64,000 nt of DNA, taken from Bryum argenteum. Its lineage: Eukaryota; Streptophyta; Bryopsida; Bryales; Bryaceae. Positions 1 through 16,743 of this stretch are shown here, in pieces. Within the stretch, counting starts at the first letter, position 1; every line of letters starts with the position of its first letter. The stretch lies in contig CM073322.1 in assembly GCA_037043015.1 (NCBI GenBank), positions 31,739,864 to 31,803,863 on the forward strand. The letters run 5' to 3'. The notes under the pieces were generated by a model. It was not told where the DNA came from. It searched no databases and saw nothing but the letters and a program-made list of their open reading frames with translations. The position numbers and the translations under genes were made by a program.

Positions 1-4687
<4,687 letters not shown>

Positions 4688-4968
4688 CACTTATAGCAGA
4701 TTTTTGTGTACAGAACGAGTGATTGACACTCCATATATATATATAAATCTCCAGATTCTCAGGTCTAAATGATGAATACATGCTACACCGCATCACAGTG
4801 TGTCGCTGGTAGTACTAAAATGCACTAAAAAGGCCAACTATGTAACAAAATGCTTACTTTATTGTTTGATAATATGAAACTACAAGGAAAGAAACATAGA
4901 GATCTTCTCACTCCATCCTACTAGCCGGATCAGGCACAATAGAACTATGTACAAGTAAAAATAAACTA

Positions 4969-5869
4969 TCAGAATATTCCCAAGTTATGATTTGCAACTT
5001 GAGATCCTCCAAATATCATAAACACCAACGCCTGCAAAAGTAAACAGAAAATCCCGATTTAGCATGTCACAATGTTGTAACTTGATGTCAACAAAATGCA
5101 TAGAGACGTACCGCAATGGCGCAGGCCGTCAATCCCGTCGACTCTCTGTGATCGTAGCTGAGGCAGAAGAAAATGAACGCTCCAACGTACCATGGTACCG
5201 AAGCAATGAAAAACCCCAGAATGAACCTGCAAAACACGAAGAAAATGATGAGGTCCAAGCTCATCATACCCCACAATCCGAGCCAACCCTGCCCATTACT
5301 TTCTATTATCAAGGTTGACAAACAAATTTGTTCAATACACCTGCTGACACGGGTCTGTAAACAGTATAACAATTACTAGAAATGAATCAAAGTAAAAAAC
5401 TTCTTCTACCTGTTGATTGCAATTTCTCTCTCAGCGGATTGTACAATTCCAACTACACTTAAACAGTTATGCTACCTTAGGTTTTAAGGCACTTACAAGA
5501 ACCAGCCGAAACCGAGGCCACAGAAGGGCAAGGGATCCGAATCGTAAGTTCGTCTGTTGGGATTCTCATTCTCTTCAATAGGATAACCTGAAACAAACCA
5601 AACTTACAAGATCAGAAAAACCCTACCACCTTCACACGCGCGGCAATTCGCATCTATATCGACCTAACCAAGACTTGACAAACACGCAACCTTAAGATTG
5701 AAAGTTTTATGCAAGAAGCGAGGGGGGAAAGGTAATTCGGATGCTTCGAGATACCTGGGACAGATTGGCTGTAGCCGGCTTGATTGTAGTAAGGAGCTTG
5801 GCTTGGCGGTACAGGCTGCGGCATCCCCTGGAACGTGCCATACTGCTCCTTTCCTCCTTGCTGCGCCAT
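4969..5869 (-). CDS. 60S ribosomal protein L18a-like small membrane protein
   Basis: Four exons (5755-5869, 5497-5587, 5112-5226, 4969-5031) join in frame to a 127-aa protein. The N-terminal third is Gln/Pro/Tyr-rich (from MAQQGGKEQYGTFQG). A family-typical RRTYDSDPLPFCGLGFG stretch follows, then two hydrophobic segments: WFLFILGFFIASVPWYVGAF, and LTACAIAALVFMIFGG near the C-terminus. This order matches the plant proteins annotated as 'L18a-like', which are small membrane proteins and not true ribosomal subunits. Their biochemical role is not established. An in-frame ATG lies upstream at 5962, but the start at 5869 begins the conserved Gly/Gln-rich segment, so it was chosen. The gene converges on MCM9, leaving about 280 bp between the two stop codons. 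Confidence 0.82.
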
Positions 5870-6804
5870 CGCTGCTACTGCTGCTCCCGAAGATGAGTGA
5901 AAACGAAGTGGCTGGAAATCGGGTTCGATCGACCCTTGCTCGGAATTGCGCTGGAAGAACAATGAGAGCCCACGGGTGTATAAACAAGAGCTTCGTGTCG
6001 ACCAAGAGAGCGGCGGAGAGCCACATTTGGAATCTACGTGTGTCCTGGATTCCAGAGCGAGTGAGGTGGAAAGAGACGTTCGTACAGAATCTACTGGTTT
6101 CGAAGATGCTGGCTGATATATGGATGAATGTTGTCCACTAATACTTTTCAGTTAGTCATATTCAGTTGGATAGCTATGTACAACACTTGGCTGAACCATA
6201 CATAGTGGCTAATTGTTTGTCGGTGCAATAAATTAGTAATGGAATAAGCAACACTACTTTCAAATCCGAATAGATCCTTCCTTTTAATTCCCAAAAAAAA
6301 ACCTTGAATATGCTTTGTTAAATATATGTGTGAGAAAAATGAGTATGCTTTATTGACCTTATGAGTGATGAGGGATCATAAGTGATTATCAGTCCCATCC
6401 TTGCCCTTTTGAAAAAATTTTAAAAAGTGGGAAGTTTGTCCATTGGATATCAGTGCTCTAATTTGATTGGGAGCCAAAATAGCGACGACGCACACAAATA
6501 TAGAGGTGTGGACCTTCCTGAGGACCTCCAAACCAAAGCAGATCTCACTTCGCAAGCAACTTTTTGGGTAGATACCACATACAGGGTTCCCTCTTTCATT
6601 CCATGTAATGTGTTATTACATTCTTTAATCTTCTTGAAATGTTCTTTTAATGCTCTAATTTGGTTAGGTTCAAATTTTCTCGCCTTGGTTCCTGGAGTTG
6701 CAAAAGTTTTCTCGTTGTGTTTGAAGACATATACATAGAATCTTTTGAATTCACATAAAGTTCTATGTACTGTATATGAATTATAACTCTTCAAACTTCT
6801 ACTA

Positions 6805-6994
6805 CTCCTTCTGTCTCATAAAACATCATAATTTGCTAAAAATAGTTAGATTTTTCTAATGGTCTAGATTACTCATCAACAAAGCTGGATATGTTTTGGA
6901 TGGTCTAGATTACTCATTTATATCAAATCTTGGTAATATTCTTGGAACAAACTTTTCACAAACAAATCAAAGTATTTTAATGAGACTGAGGGAG
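6805..6994. mobile_element. Stowaway-like MITE (Tc1/mariner type), 190 bp
   Basis: The left end reads CTCCTTCTGTCTCATAAAA. The reverse complement of the right end reads CTCCCTCAGTCTCATTAAAA. The termini match at most positions and are bordered by TA on both sides (6803-6804 and 6995-6996). The terminus resembles the CTCCCTCCGTCCCATAA of grass Stowaway elements, and the TA duplication fits Tc1/mariner. There is no coding capacity. The inner part is AT-rich and contains the direct repeat TGGTCTAGATTACTCAT. Confidence 0.7.
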
Positions 6995-7203
6995 TATATC
7001 ATTATTTTCATACATAATTATTATTGGTTACTGACGGCAACTTCTTGAAAGTGAGCATTGACCACACAAAACAGTTGAAGGAAGCTAAAGTCACCTTCTT
7101 GTACACTTACAAAACAAACATCAAGAAATTTGTCTTTCATTTTTTACAAGAACGAGATGTATCACTTTCAAAAACAGAGCAGTTTAACTCAAAAGTAAGT
7201 TAA

Positions 7204-7430
7204 CCCCTAGAGGTCTGAGCGTGCCGTGGCGACCAGTAGAATACGGTGTATTTTGGTTGTATTTGGAGTGAATGCACACCTTTAATGGGTTTGAGTTCAA
7301 AGAAGAAGTTGACATTTGAATTAATGCGGTTCTAGTGAGCTATTACAATTCCAGTTTAGAGTTTCTTGTTGGTATCAAATCCTAATTATACGACAGCGTA
7401 CATACTCTATCCACAAGGGACTTTTAAGGG
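7204..7430. mobile_element. Short TTAA-flanked terminal-inverted-repeat element, 227 bp
   Basis: TTAA occurs at 7200-7203 and 7431-7434. Just inside, the ends read CCCCTAGAGGTC and, inverted, CCCTTAAAAGTC (9 of 12 matches). This agrees with the termini of the larger TTAA elements at 20361-21336 and 42664-43400. It is read as a short internally deleted or diverged member of the same family. No open frame of note. Confidence 0.5.
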
Positions 7431-7443
7431 TTAACCGAGCCTA

Positions 7444-7493
7444 AAAGCGATCCGCCATAAGTATGGAGCAAGCGATCCGCCATAAGTATGGAG
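7444..7493. repeat. Tandem duplication of a 25-bp unit
   Basis: The unit AAGCGATCCGCCATAAGTAT plus GGAG(C/T) occurs twice back to back, immediately to the right of the TTAA element that ends at 7430. The two copies are almost identical, which suggests a recent slip. Confidence 0.7.
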
Positions 7494-7860
7494 TGTGCTC
7501 CATGTGGCACAATGCTTATCCACCACATGGCCGAAACTCAACTCATGATCTCTCACAGCACTGAGCCATCTGCGGTAAGCTATCATTATAGCAACTCTAC
7601 TCTTGAATACGGATACTTCATCAAACACTTGAATTCTGTTCGTGAAATTCTTGCTCCAGAAATTCACGCTCATTCTTGATCGGTACGATCTCCCCTTATT
7701 TCATTAGATTCTTTCTTCGCAGGCTTCAGGTGTGTTATTCTTTAGGTCGGGCTGTAGAGAGGATACCTAGTTGGGTGTTCCAATCTGCTGGAGAGAGAAT
7801 CAGTTCTTCTTCCGTCTTTAATTTTTCCTTGTTCCTTAAATGGTCGTGCAGTTGCAAGAA

Positions 7861-8949
7861 ATGGGTGAGCCTCAGATGCATAACGAAGGTGGTGGCGGTG
7901 GTGGAGGGTAAGTCCATGTCGTTGCTTGCTTGCTTACTTTGCCTTGGATGGAATAGAATTCCGACTTTGAGCATTCTCCTGACAATGTTCGGCACTGATT
8001 TATTGTGCAGACTCAACCCCTTCAGATTTTTTCAGAATTTCAAGGACAGTCTGTTCCAGGACAACAAGAGAATACAGAGAGAGAAGAATTTGGTACTTGC
8101 CTTTTTTTCTTCTTTTTTTTTTTCAGTCTGTCGTTTTGAATCCTTTACATATTAAACAGCGGATTAATCCGGCGTGATCTGAACAGCCTAAAGGTGACAT
8201 CTTATACACGGTTGAGAAAGGAGACACATTGTCTACAATTGCTGAGAGACACGGCACTTCCATCGAGCTTCTCATGGAGGTACTGAACAGAATAGAACAT
8301 CAACACACTCATCGTCGTTTACTTTCTTTTATTGTGCTGCAAGATGAGTATCTCATTTAGAACACATAAATGAGGTCCGACTTTTTAACCAGGGACTTTC
8401 GATTTAATTGTGAGAGAATCCTGACAATTGCATCTGGTTTCGTGTAGGCGAATGGAATTACAGATCCTCACAACTTACAAATTGGAGAAGACGTTTGGAT
8501 TCCTCGAACATACCAGATCCAGAAGGTAACCACCTTTCTCAGTAGCTGGTTTCTGTATATTTTTTCACTTGAAAATCAAACTGAGTTCAGGTACTAATCT
8601 TCCTTCACAAATTCTCCAGTCGATGTTGCTATTCACCTTGTACGGAAGCATTCTTTCCGGGTTTACTACAGTAATAAGTGTTCGCATTACAGGGTGACAC
8701 ATTATATCATATCTCGAAGCAGTTTGGCGTAAGTATGGAAGCTATCCAGGAAGCAAATCGTATTCATGACCCCAATCTTATTCATGAAGGCACGCTTTCT
8801 CCCCTAGCACGTTCGTTGATTCTTTCAACTAGTCCTTCATGTAATTACTACACGTATCATTTCGCCCTAACGGAGTGATGTCATGTGCGTTTGCAGGAGA
8901 CCATATCTACATCCCAGAGAGCATCGATCGTGAAAATCTTCCAGCTTAG
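7861..8949 (+). CDS. Protein with two LysM domains
   Basis: Six exons (7861-7907, 8011-8092, 8187-8279, 8448-8525, 8693-8789, 8897-8949) join in frame to a 149-aa protein. A Gly-rich head is followed by a basic segment. Two LysM repeats come next: the first begins at GDILYTVEKGDTLSTIAERH, and the second begins at GDTLYHISKQFGVSMEAIQE and ends IPESIDRENLPA. LysM modules bind N-acetylglucosamine-containing glycans such as chitin or peptidoglycan. No signal peptide or membrane segment is visible, so the protein resembles the small intracellular or plastid LysM-only plant proteins and not LysM receptor kinases. The intron 8790-8896 starts with GC instead of GT. The ATG at 7861 follows a good acceptor (GTGCAG), so a 5' UTR intron is likely. 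The glycan ligand is unknown. Confidence 0.85.
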
Positions 8950-10008
8950 AAAACCACCGATGAAGTGGTAGTCACCGACAACTGATTGTTCCGATGATGT
9001 TGTGCATCAAGTGGAAGCATACTGGGTAGAAAGATGTGATCCTTCCTGTGCAGCATGGGATCTATTCATCAGCTCAATATTGCAGTTTTGCAGTCTTCTA
9101 CATCGCTGCGCTGTGTATTTTAGATTTATAATTTTAAAACAATTTGGTAAGATTGGCGTTGAAGATACAAAATAGTGTTGTGCATCAAGAAGGGTACTTT
9201 TCTGGAAACTGAGTGCAGCTATATGTGGCTTAAAAGATGTTGGATGACAAGAAATATAAAACTGAGACATGAGTGTGTTTCATAGCTTCGATTGTGCAGT
9301 ATTACACAGGTATATGGAACTGGTCACCACGAGAATCTTTGCGTAAACATTGGAACAGTCTCCTCTCTCCCAACGAAAGATTCATCACACTCAATACAGA
9401 ACATACTCTGAGCGAGCGGTCCGTAGCCATACGTAAGGTTCATTCTCCACTCAAAAATCCCGAAGCCGTCAATGATTCTGAGAAATTCATATCATGAAAT
9501 GATTTGGAGGTCCTAAATGGGAGTCAAAAAAATGAGATACAGCTAAAATGATAAATCAAGTAAAGTTGCAAAACGTCGACACCAGTAACTAGCTGCAATG
9601 CATTGTTCAAGCAGGGTCAATCCCAAGTAGACACGCTACATCTCTACCGAGCATGATCCTCACGTACGACAATAAAGTGAATCGAGCAAATGAGCTACTT
9701 GTATTTTGATGCAAATGCATGACATTCTGACAAGGAAGTTGGCAATATCACACAGCTATCACAGTGAACACCCAACAGGCATTACGCAAAGAAACCATTC
9801 TGAAAGCTGATTAAACTGCTGTAAATATAAGTCTCGTACCAGTCAAAACACTCATATACTTGAACGGAAAACCCATCTCATGAGAAAAGTTCAGATTGTA
9901 AGAGGTGATTTGTTTTTCATTAATGACAGTGTACACTGAGAAAAGTGAGGAATTCGGATCATTAAAAACTCCACAAAATCAGTAGGACAATCGAATGTGC
10001 CTTTTCCT
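8950..10008. other. Intergenic spacer between convergent LysM and RPL8 genes
   Basis: This is the shared 3' flank of two convergent genes. It holds only short chance frames in all readings, with no repeats or RNA genes recognised. The first 300 bp are probably the LysM 3' UTR. Confidence 0.6.
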
Positions 10009-10909
10009 CTAGGCCTTGTCCACCTTCGACGCTGCAGTCGCGGCTTGACCACGCAGACGACCCGTCCGGCGAGCAGCAATGAGACCAACCTTTTGGCCAG
10101 GAGGAGCGTCCCGACGCACCGTACTGGCGTGGCCAATATGCTGGTGGTTACCTCCTCCGTGGGGATGCTCCACGGGGTTCATGGCCACACCTCTCACCTT
10201 CGGCCAGCTGTTCCTCTTCACCTTGTACTTGTGGTAGGCGTTTCCGGCCTTCAACATTGGCTTCTCTGTCCTGCCTCCGCCTGCAACTTGTCCCACCATC
10301 GCTCGGCACCCGCTCGGCACCACCTTCTTCGCTCCCGATGGCAACTTGATACTGCACCGGATCAAGTATCCCTCATCAGTGCCACATCTCTCTACGTCAA
10401 CCAATACGTTATCAATTGTTCCAGGCTCGAAACCCTAGAAAAACCCTAAACATCGAAACGGGCACTTACCGGGTGGTTCCGGAGTCCAAGTTGTGCGAGA
10501 CGACGATGGCGTAATCTCCCGACGCCCGGGCGAACGCGCCTCGATCTCCCATGCGATGCTCAACATTGCACACAACAGCTCCTTCCGGCACGGACCGAAG
10601 AGGCAGCACGTTGCCGATGGAGAGGGTGGCCTTCTTGCCGCAGTAGACGAATTGGCCGGAGTACATGCCCTCAGCAGCAATGAACCTCTCCTTCTGTCTT
10701 TTGAAGCGGAAGGGGTGACGGAAGGTCACCTTGCAGAGGGGAGCACCACGACCGGAGTCGTGCACCACCTCGGAGACGACTCCCTTGATGTAGCCATTGC
10801 GCTCGGCGTAGTCGAGCGAGCGAAATTGGGCGGGACCCTTGCGGCGGTGAGTGTGGCTCCGAAAGATAGAGCCTGCTCCCTTCCTCTGGGCTCGGATCAC
10901 ACGACCCAT
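10009..10909 (-). CDS. RPL8: Cytosolic ribosomal protein uL2 (60S L8)
   Basis: Two exons (10470-10909 and 10009-10351) give a 260-aa protein, the normal length for eukaryotic uL2. It starts [20 protein letters not shown] and contains [15 protein letters not shown]. The C-terminal domain carries [16 protein letters not shown], which includes the conserved histidine of the peptidyl-transferase region, then STVRRDAP and [13 protein letters not shown]. The protein belongs to the large subunit and helps to shape the peptidyl-transferase centre. The single intron interrupts the codon in [12 protein letters not shown]. Telo-box sequences lie upstream and inside this intron, as is common for plant ribosomal protein genes. 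Identity is secure. Confidence 0.97.
10431..10450 (-). promoter_or_regulatory. Telo-box pair in the RPL8 intron
   Basis: On the plus strand AACCCTAG (10431-10438) and AAACCCTAAA (10441-10450) lie side by side in the intron of RPL8. The AAACCCTA telo-box is an established element of plant translation-machinery genes. Its activity here is inferred. Confidence 0.45.
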
Positions 10910-11010
10910 GGCCGCTGCAAGTGCTTCGCTCGGAGTCCCTGCAGCAAAAGCTCGTGGGAAAAGAGGGGCTCGATCGAACTTGCTATGACTTCTACCCCTC
11001 TCGCGCTCCC

Positions 11011-11018
11011 AACCCTAA
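11011..11018 (-). promoter_or_regulatory. Telo-box-like site upstream of RPL8
   Basis: AACCCTAA lies about 100 bp upstream of the RPL8 start codon, a usual distance for telo-boxes in plant ribosomal protein promoters. Function is inferred from position and sequence only. Confidence 0.4.
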
Positions 11019-11099
11019 TTCGGCCGCGTTTCATCCGCTGGAGAGAAATTCATTCATATCATTATCACCTAAATGGAGCAAGAGACTAGATAGTGAGTT

Positions 11100-12417
11100 G
11101 TTTACCTTTATTTAAATGTTCATTGCGCCTCGTAGAGGTCACAACAATTGTAGTGAAGTTTTAGGTTTTATAAATATGAAGATAAGTTAGCATCAAAAAC
11201 CAAGAAAACATGAAGAGAATTTGGATTGTCCAAATTTTTGACATATGTTTGATAAGAAGGTTCACTACTAAAATTCTCTGAAGTAAAGTATTTTATTCCA
11301 AATTTAACAAAATTCATGTGAGGTTCATATTTTTGAGTATAAATCCTTGTCTGATTTAAATTCAAAATATCAGTAAATTTGGGTACAATTTTCCAATTTA
11401 AAATTTCTTCAAGTTTATTTGATTTAATTAAATTTTAAAATTTAGGTTTTTTTAAAAGAAATTAATGCTTTGTTTTACTACTATCTAATTAAACTTGAAC
11501 ATAACTAGTCGATGATGAACTTCATTAGCACAAGCAAGTAATTTATTTGCATCCTTGGTATTTTGTAACTTATCTAAATGTTAATGTAAGACTGCTCTTC
11601 AACTTTCAATCTATTTTTTATTAAGCTAGAGCTTACAATTAGTCATTCTTGTACTAATCTTTTACTACTTTTTCAAATTTAACTTTCTTTCAACTAATAT
11701 AAGCTATTGTACCATATATTCTTCCATATTAATGTCTGAACTTGGTGGTGGAAATTGGTGAAGATCACAAGTAAAGAGATAGTGACTAATTGGTGCAATA
11801 TGGCGACAAAGGAGGCTATACTAATTGAGGCTCTTGAAAATGATAGGGAGCAACCAAGTATACGTTGGAAGGTGATTGACTCCAAGGTGAAAGGATCCTC
11901 ATCCCCATGCACAGTAGCCAAGTATAGAGGATCTGATCCATGTCAAAAGCTCCTCATACAATCAGAAATCACACAAACAAGCATTTGCTAAATCGTCATC
12001 CATGTATCAATCTGCAAGGCCACATATCCTGAGGAATTCACATGCTTGTAATCAATATATTGACAAATTTGCTGGCCACATTCACCACAAACACCCTGAG
12101 TAATATCATGCACATCTCTTTTGTGCGTCTTTAATTACCAACAAGAGAGGGTCTGAGGACAGAACCTTCTTATAGAAACATACCAAGCACCTATACGAAT
12201 TTACATGCTGCCACTAAAGTACACACCGGTAGATGATACCTAAGACGACTTGCATATGATTCATTCACCTAGGCTACCAGTAACCATTTCAATATGCCGC
12301 TGCTTATGTAGACATAAAAAAAAGTGGCAAGAATGAAAACAATGCCGAAGCATCTGCTGAAGGAGCTGCTCTGGAATAAAATAGATAAATAGATAAATAT
12401 CAATCTTCAGCGAGAGC
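11100..12417. other. AT-rich intergenic DNA
   Basis: Low-complexity AT-rich sequence between the RPL8 promoter and the 3' end of the OSCA-like gene. The longest plus frame (11755-11991, 78 codons) has no recognisable motif. No element ends are evident. Confidence 0.5.
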
Positions 12418-15400
12418 TTACACTGCTTTTGATGTAGAGGGAAGCAGACTCTCAGTATTGGGATTCCCTGTAATTTCGACATTCACAGGCCTTAGAGCAG
12501 GATGCAAGTATGCTGTTCGTATCGAGTCATATAGCTCTTCCCTTGAGCCTTTCCGATCATCTGCCTGATCCTTTTTCACAGTAGACTGCCAGAACAACAA
12601 CAAGCGAAAGATCAGTATCATCCCCTCAGAAGGAAGTCGCAGTCCAATATCAAAGATGAATGGTTACCTACATATCTCCTATACACAAACTCATCAAGGG
12701 AAGGCTACGTGAATGAAAAGTGGGTCTACCTCCATGTTGAAGTGTCTGAATGTAGGAAAAAACCGTTTTCTGCAATACTCGTTGAAGAGAAGTGTAAAGA
12801 TAGGTAACGGAACTACAAACCAAGTCCCATGTCCAAGGCCCTTGACTGTGAATACACCAATGAAGCAGATTTGCAGAAAAACGAGGAAGATGATGATCCG
12901 CACGTGGATGTGCGGCCAGAACTGCCCGCCTGTCTCATAGGCTGGTTCATAAACATGCAGAATCTGCACACGGACCAACCATTCTTGTTCAGGAAAAAAC
13001 TATTTAATATGCATGATAGAGCTCGTCATGATTACGAGCTTGCATAAACCTTGGAGGGAACAAGGATATCTGGAAAATGACAAGAAGTGGTACCTGGTTG
13101 CGAAATACAATATAGCCCAGTACGAAGTAGACGAGAAGGAATGGAAGTAACAAAGGAGTGATAATGGAGTACGTGAGGCCCAGAAATATAAACAACAGAA
13201 CGTTTGGGACATATCGGTAATATGGTAGTGACCATACGTCACTAAGAAGGGGTTTGGTTCTGTCAATCATCATCCGTTTCGTGTAGTTCAGTATAAGAAC
13301 ACTAGATTGCAGGATCTCAAGAGGAAATCCTGCCCATCCTGTTGTCATTATGTATGTCATGAAGAAATACGCCTGCATATACAACGCCAAGAATCAGAAT
13401 TTTGAAGATAACGAAACTCCGGGGTAACAGAACACAACAAATTGAAATGACACTCAAAACGAAACAAGTTAAGATCCTGGTAGCTATTGGATGATATGTC
13501 AAAGCAGCCACAACTTGGATATGAAGCAAAAGCTTACGGAGTCGGTCCAATTAAGGGTTAGATGGAATCTACTCACTTTGCTCGGAATGACTTCAGCGAG
13601 GCGCCTAGGAATACTGCGGGGGTCGGATGAGTAAGTGTCCAAGACTTGGAAGATAGATGTGCCCAAGATACCCACCAGGAACACATTCACAAATAAAAGA
13701 TTGAAGACCATCCCAGCTGTTTTTCTTTCCTGACGGCTGATCGAAATATAGCCCGCCACTTTGGCTAAAAAAAATAGGACAAAAGGAAGACCATATAGAA
13801 CGGCAACCACCAGCAGTGACGGAAGATAGCCTTGCGCCACCTGCTTCACCCCAGGACTGTCCCAAACACGTTCGTCAGAACAAGAACAAGGTTCACTCTA
13901 ATCAGAGTAATTATCTGGCTTGAATGCTCATAAAGCCGGTAATGCCGAAATACTTACATTTGAAACAGCAAATTGACGATGTAGTCGGGCAGATATTTCG
14001 TTAAGCGCTCTATGTTATCAAGAAGCTGGACCACCCCTATCACAGGCGCGGTAAATAGCGCAATAAGAATGGCTGTGACCACCGCCATAATCTGACGTAT
14101 AAATAGCTCCTTCTGTCCGAGTTTTAAATTTTTCCAGTCCACATCCCTAGGTTCTGGAGCCCATTCTGTAACCCACAACATTGGGTTCACCGATTGTTGT
14201 GTCTGAGAAGCCACAACAGCTTCCCACCGTAACTTGAACGAAACAAAAGCCGCTGGTAGTTCCTGTCAAGAGCGTACAGACAAAAGGAGTGCCGAATATC
14301 CTTATCAAAATCTTCTCAAGGCAAACGCATTCTCCTGCGTTAGAGTACCAAAACACACAGCCTGATGATTGTAGCACATGAATGGTAACCAATGTCTACA
14401 ATAATGAACGGGAAATATCAGAAGCACATATCTAACCTCATTCCTGTTGTATATATTCGCCTGCTGCTCTCGAATCAGCCCATAGAGCTCTTCAAGCTTC
14501 TCAGAATGGTATTGCAGAGGATCCTTCAATGGTCCAAAGAGCCCGAGAAAACCTGTCCGACATGGCTGCCGTTGCTCAAGAGGTTTGTCCTTCAAATCTC
14601 CAACTTTACTTTTCTCTTTTTCAAATTGTTTCTGGAAATACCAAACAAGAGTCAGAAAAGGTAGCACCAGCTCTCACAAAGGGTAGCAGGAAGTCAGAAC
14701 TATCGAGATAAGTGGAGAGGGAAAGCTATATACCAGCAGATTCTCAAGCTTTTTAGAATGGAATATCATCTGATGCGAAAGGTAGTGCAAGGGGTGAAAC
14801 TCTATGAAGAACTTCTCCACTCTTTCACTATAACTCTTTTCGTTCACTCCATCTGGGGGCGGGATGCCACGAACCAACACCGAGAATTGATCGGGTTGCG
14901 GGCTAGCTGCCATCAGATAAGCTTGTCGCATCATGGAAATCTCTTGGTATTCCTGCACATACAAGATGCTGACAATCAGATCAATACCTTCCCGAGCTTG
15001 CTTATGTCATAATAACGACATGAACGTGGGAATAAATAGGTTAACGAAGGATTGGACGAACCGAATGAAGTAGGACGTAAGCAGTGAAGGAGATGAAGTA
15101 GAGTACTGCTAGATGAAACCATAGCCTGTTGCATTCAACACATTACGCACTTTCTTATAATTAGCTTACAGAGGGAGTAAGCACGAAAGTAGCAAGACAA
15201 TAGAACATACCGTGACGACCCTTGTGATATGTTGAGAATTGTTAACTTCTCCAAAGTCCCGTTGTCTTCTGCCTTCCCAGAGGGATGATCAGCAATGTAT
15301 GTGTCGTTGTAGTTCAGTGGCGCCAGGATGCCACATCCCACCAGCGTGCAGATTGTAAAGAAGCGTATACTGCACAATAAAGTCATTTCGCGAAGTCAAC

Positions 15401-16322
15401 CACCCCTCCATCATCGCTTTCAACAAGACCGAGGAATTGACCATGCATTGGAATTAACTATTGCTGGAGATCAACAATGCACATGAGCTTGAAGCCTAAT
15501 TAGGGTTGTACAAGATGAAGGATACGAACTCTCCAGCCTACTCACACTTGCTATCGACTTTGAAACTCAATACGAAACTTAGTAGACTGGTTGTAAGAAG
15601 AATGTGAATGCGACTTCATGCACTTTGGACTCACAACGATTCCAAGAATGACTCTTCCAACTCAGTAAACCGGCAGACGAAGTGAATTCTCCATCACGAA
15701 TGCCGTGGTGCAGTTACTTTTCTGAAAAAAATCTTAACAAGCAGATCGGGTCCAGTTCAGATAATACTGCAAAGCTATGCTTGGAACTGCCCTAAAGTGC
15801 AACTATTTGTTTAAAGAGAAGACTTTTCCAAAGAGCTCAGCGATTCCGAGTGAGCACTGCGAAGTGAAGCTCCACCGAGATTCAGATTCTATATGAGGAA
15901 AATAGTGAATCGTTTTGGTGCGAGAAAATTACTGAAATCACAACCAAAATTCAGGACGCTGATATTATTTTTCAATGATCATAATAGGAAAGAGCCAGCT
16001 GAGGAATATAGCAATAGTTGCGTGCTGTAACTAACCAGAATTTGAAAATGCGCAAGAACACAACGGCATCGAGACCGGCAGATTCCAAAATGTCGCTTTC
16101 TGAGGGATTCCAAGCGCGGATGAGCCATCCGGGCGATGGCAGCAGGTTGCCGAGGGTGAAAGGCTCCTGCTTCACCTCCTTACGCTTCTCCCGAAGCATC
16201 TGCCGCGTGTTGTAAACGCCGGCATTCCTAGGGTTCTTCCGAAAGATTGAATACAGCAGGAAAAACAGCAAAGCAAGCCCGATGTTGATCCCTGCCGACG
16301 TCGCCAAGTCCGATATCTCCAT
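12418..16322 (-). CDS. OSCA/CSC1-like mechanosensitive (hyperosmolality-gated) cation channel
   Basis: Ten exons (16036-16322, 15211-15369, 15062-15125, 14734-14952, 14437-14631, 13958-14262, 13577-13856, 13094-13372, 12730-12963, 12418-12585) sum to 729 codons without a break. The N-terminus MEISDLATSAGINIGLALLF with LYSIFRKNP and the GLDAVVFLRIFKF segment are diagnostic of the late-exocytosed/RSN1 domain of OSCA proteins. The cytosolic PHM7 domain contains PDQFSVLVRGIP and a Lys/Glu-rich linker. The channel domain follows: NPMLWVTEWAPEPRDVDWKN, then many membrane helices including FFMTYIMTTGWAG. The C-terminus is short and Ser/Lys-rich. Family members are plasma-membrane or endomembrane, calcium-permeable channels gated by osmotic or mechanical stress. 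The sequence looks closest to the HYP1-like branch, but a tree would be needed to place the clade. Confidence 0.95.
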
Positions 16323-16743
16323 CGCAGCTCAGCTCAGTGTCCAAATTTCACCTCCTGTGTCTCGAATTTCGTCCCAACTGCTGCGGATTCTCCATTCGCC
16401 GGAATTCAGAACTCAAAGCATAAGAAAAATTTCCTGGAAAAGCCGTTTTGACTGCGTCAACGGTAACGACAATCCAGGTCGGTAGTTGCAGGCTTTCCTA
16501 ATCTGTGGCGATGAGCAATTGCCATCGGCAATTGACAGAGTGCTGCAACCTCGAGTGAACTGGCCTCGTAGGGGGAAGTCCACGTGGCAACTCCGATGAG
16601 CCATGTGGCAACTTTTGGGAGGATTCGAATCTCTTAGCTGGTAGTAATATTTCCCGCTTCTGTGGTACTGGGAATACCGTCCATTATAAAATCTCCGTAA
16701 CCGTACCTGCATGCCCAATTCGGCAAAATTAAGTCATTCACAA

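Noticed and set aside
5410-5470. Extra exon-like stretch in the L18a-like gene (VVGIVQSAEREIAINR)
   Set aside because: Direct joining of the flanking exons gives the family sequence GWFLFILGFF in frame, so the stretch is intronic.
10493-11089. 198-codon plus frame over RPL8
   Set aside because: Antisense shadow of the conserved uL2 coding exon.
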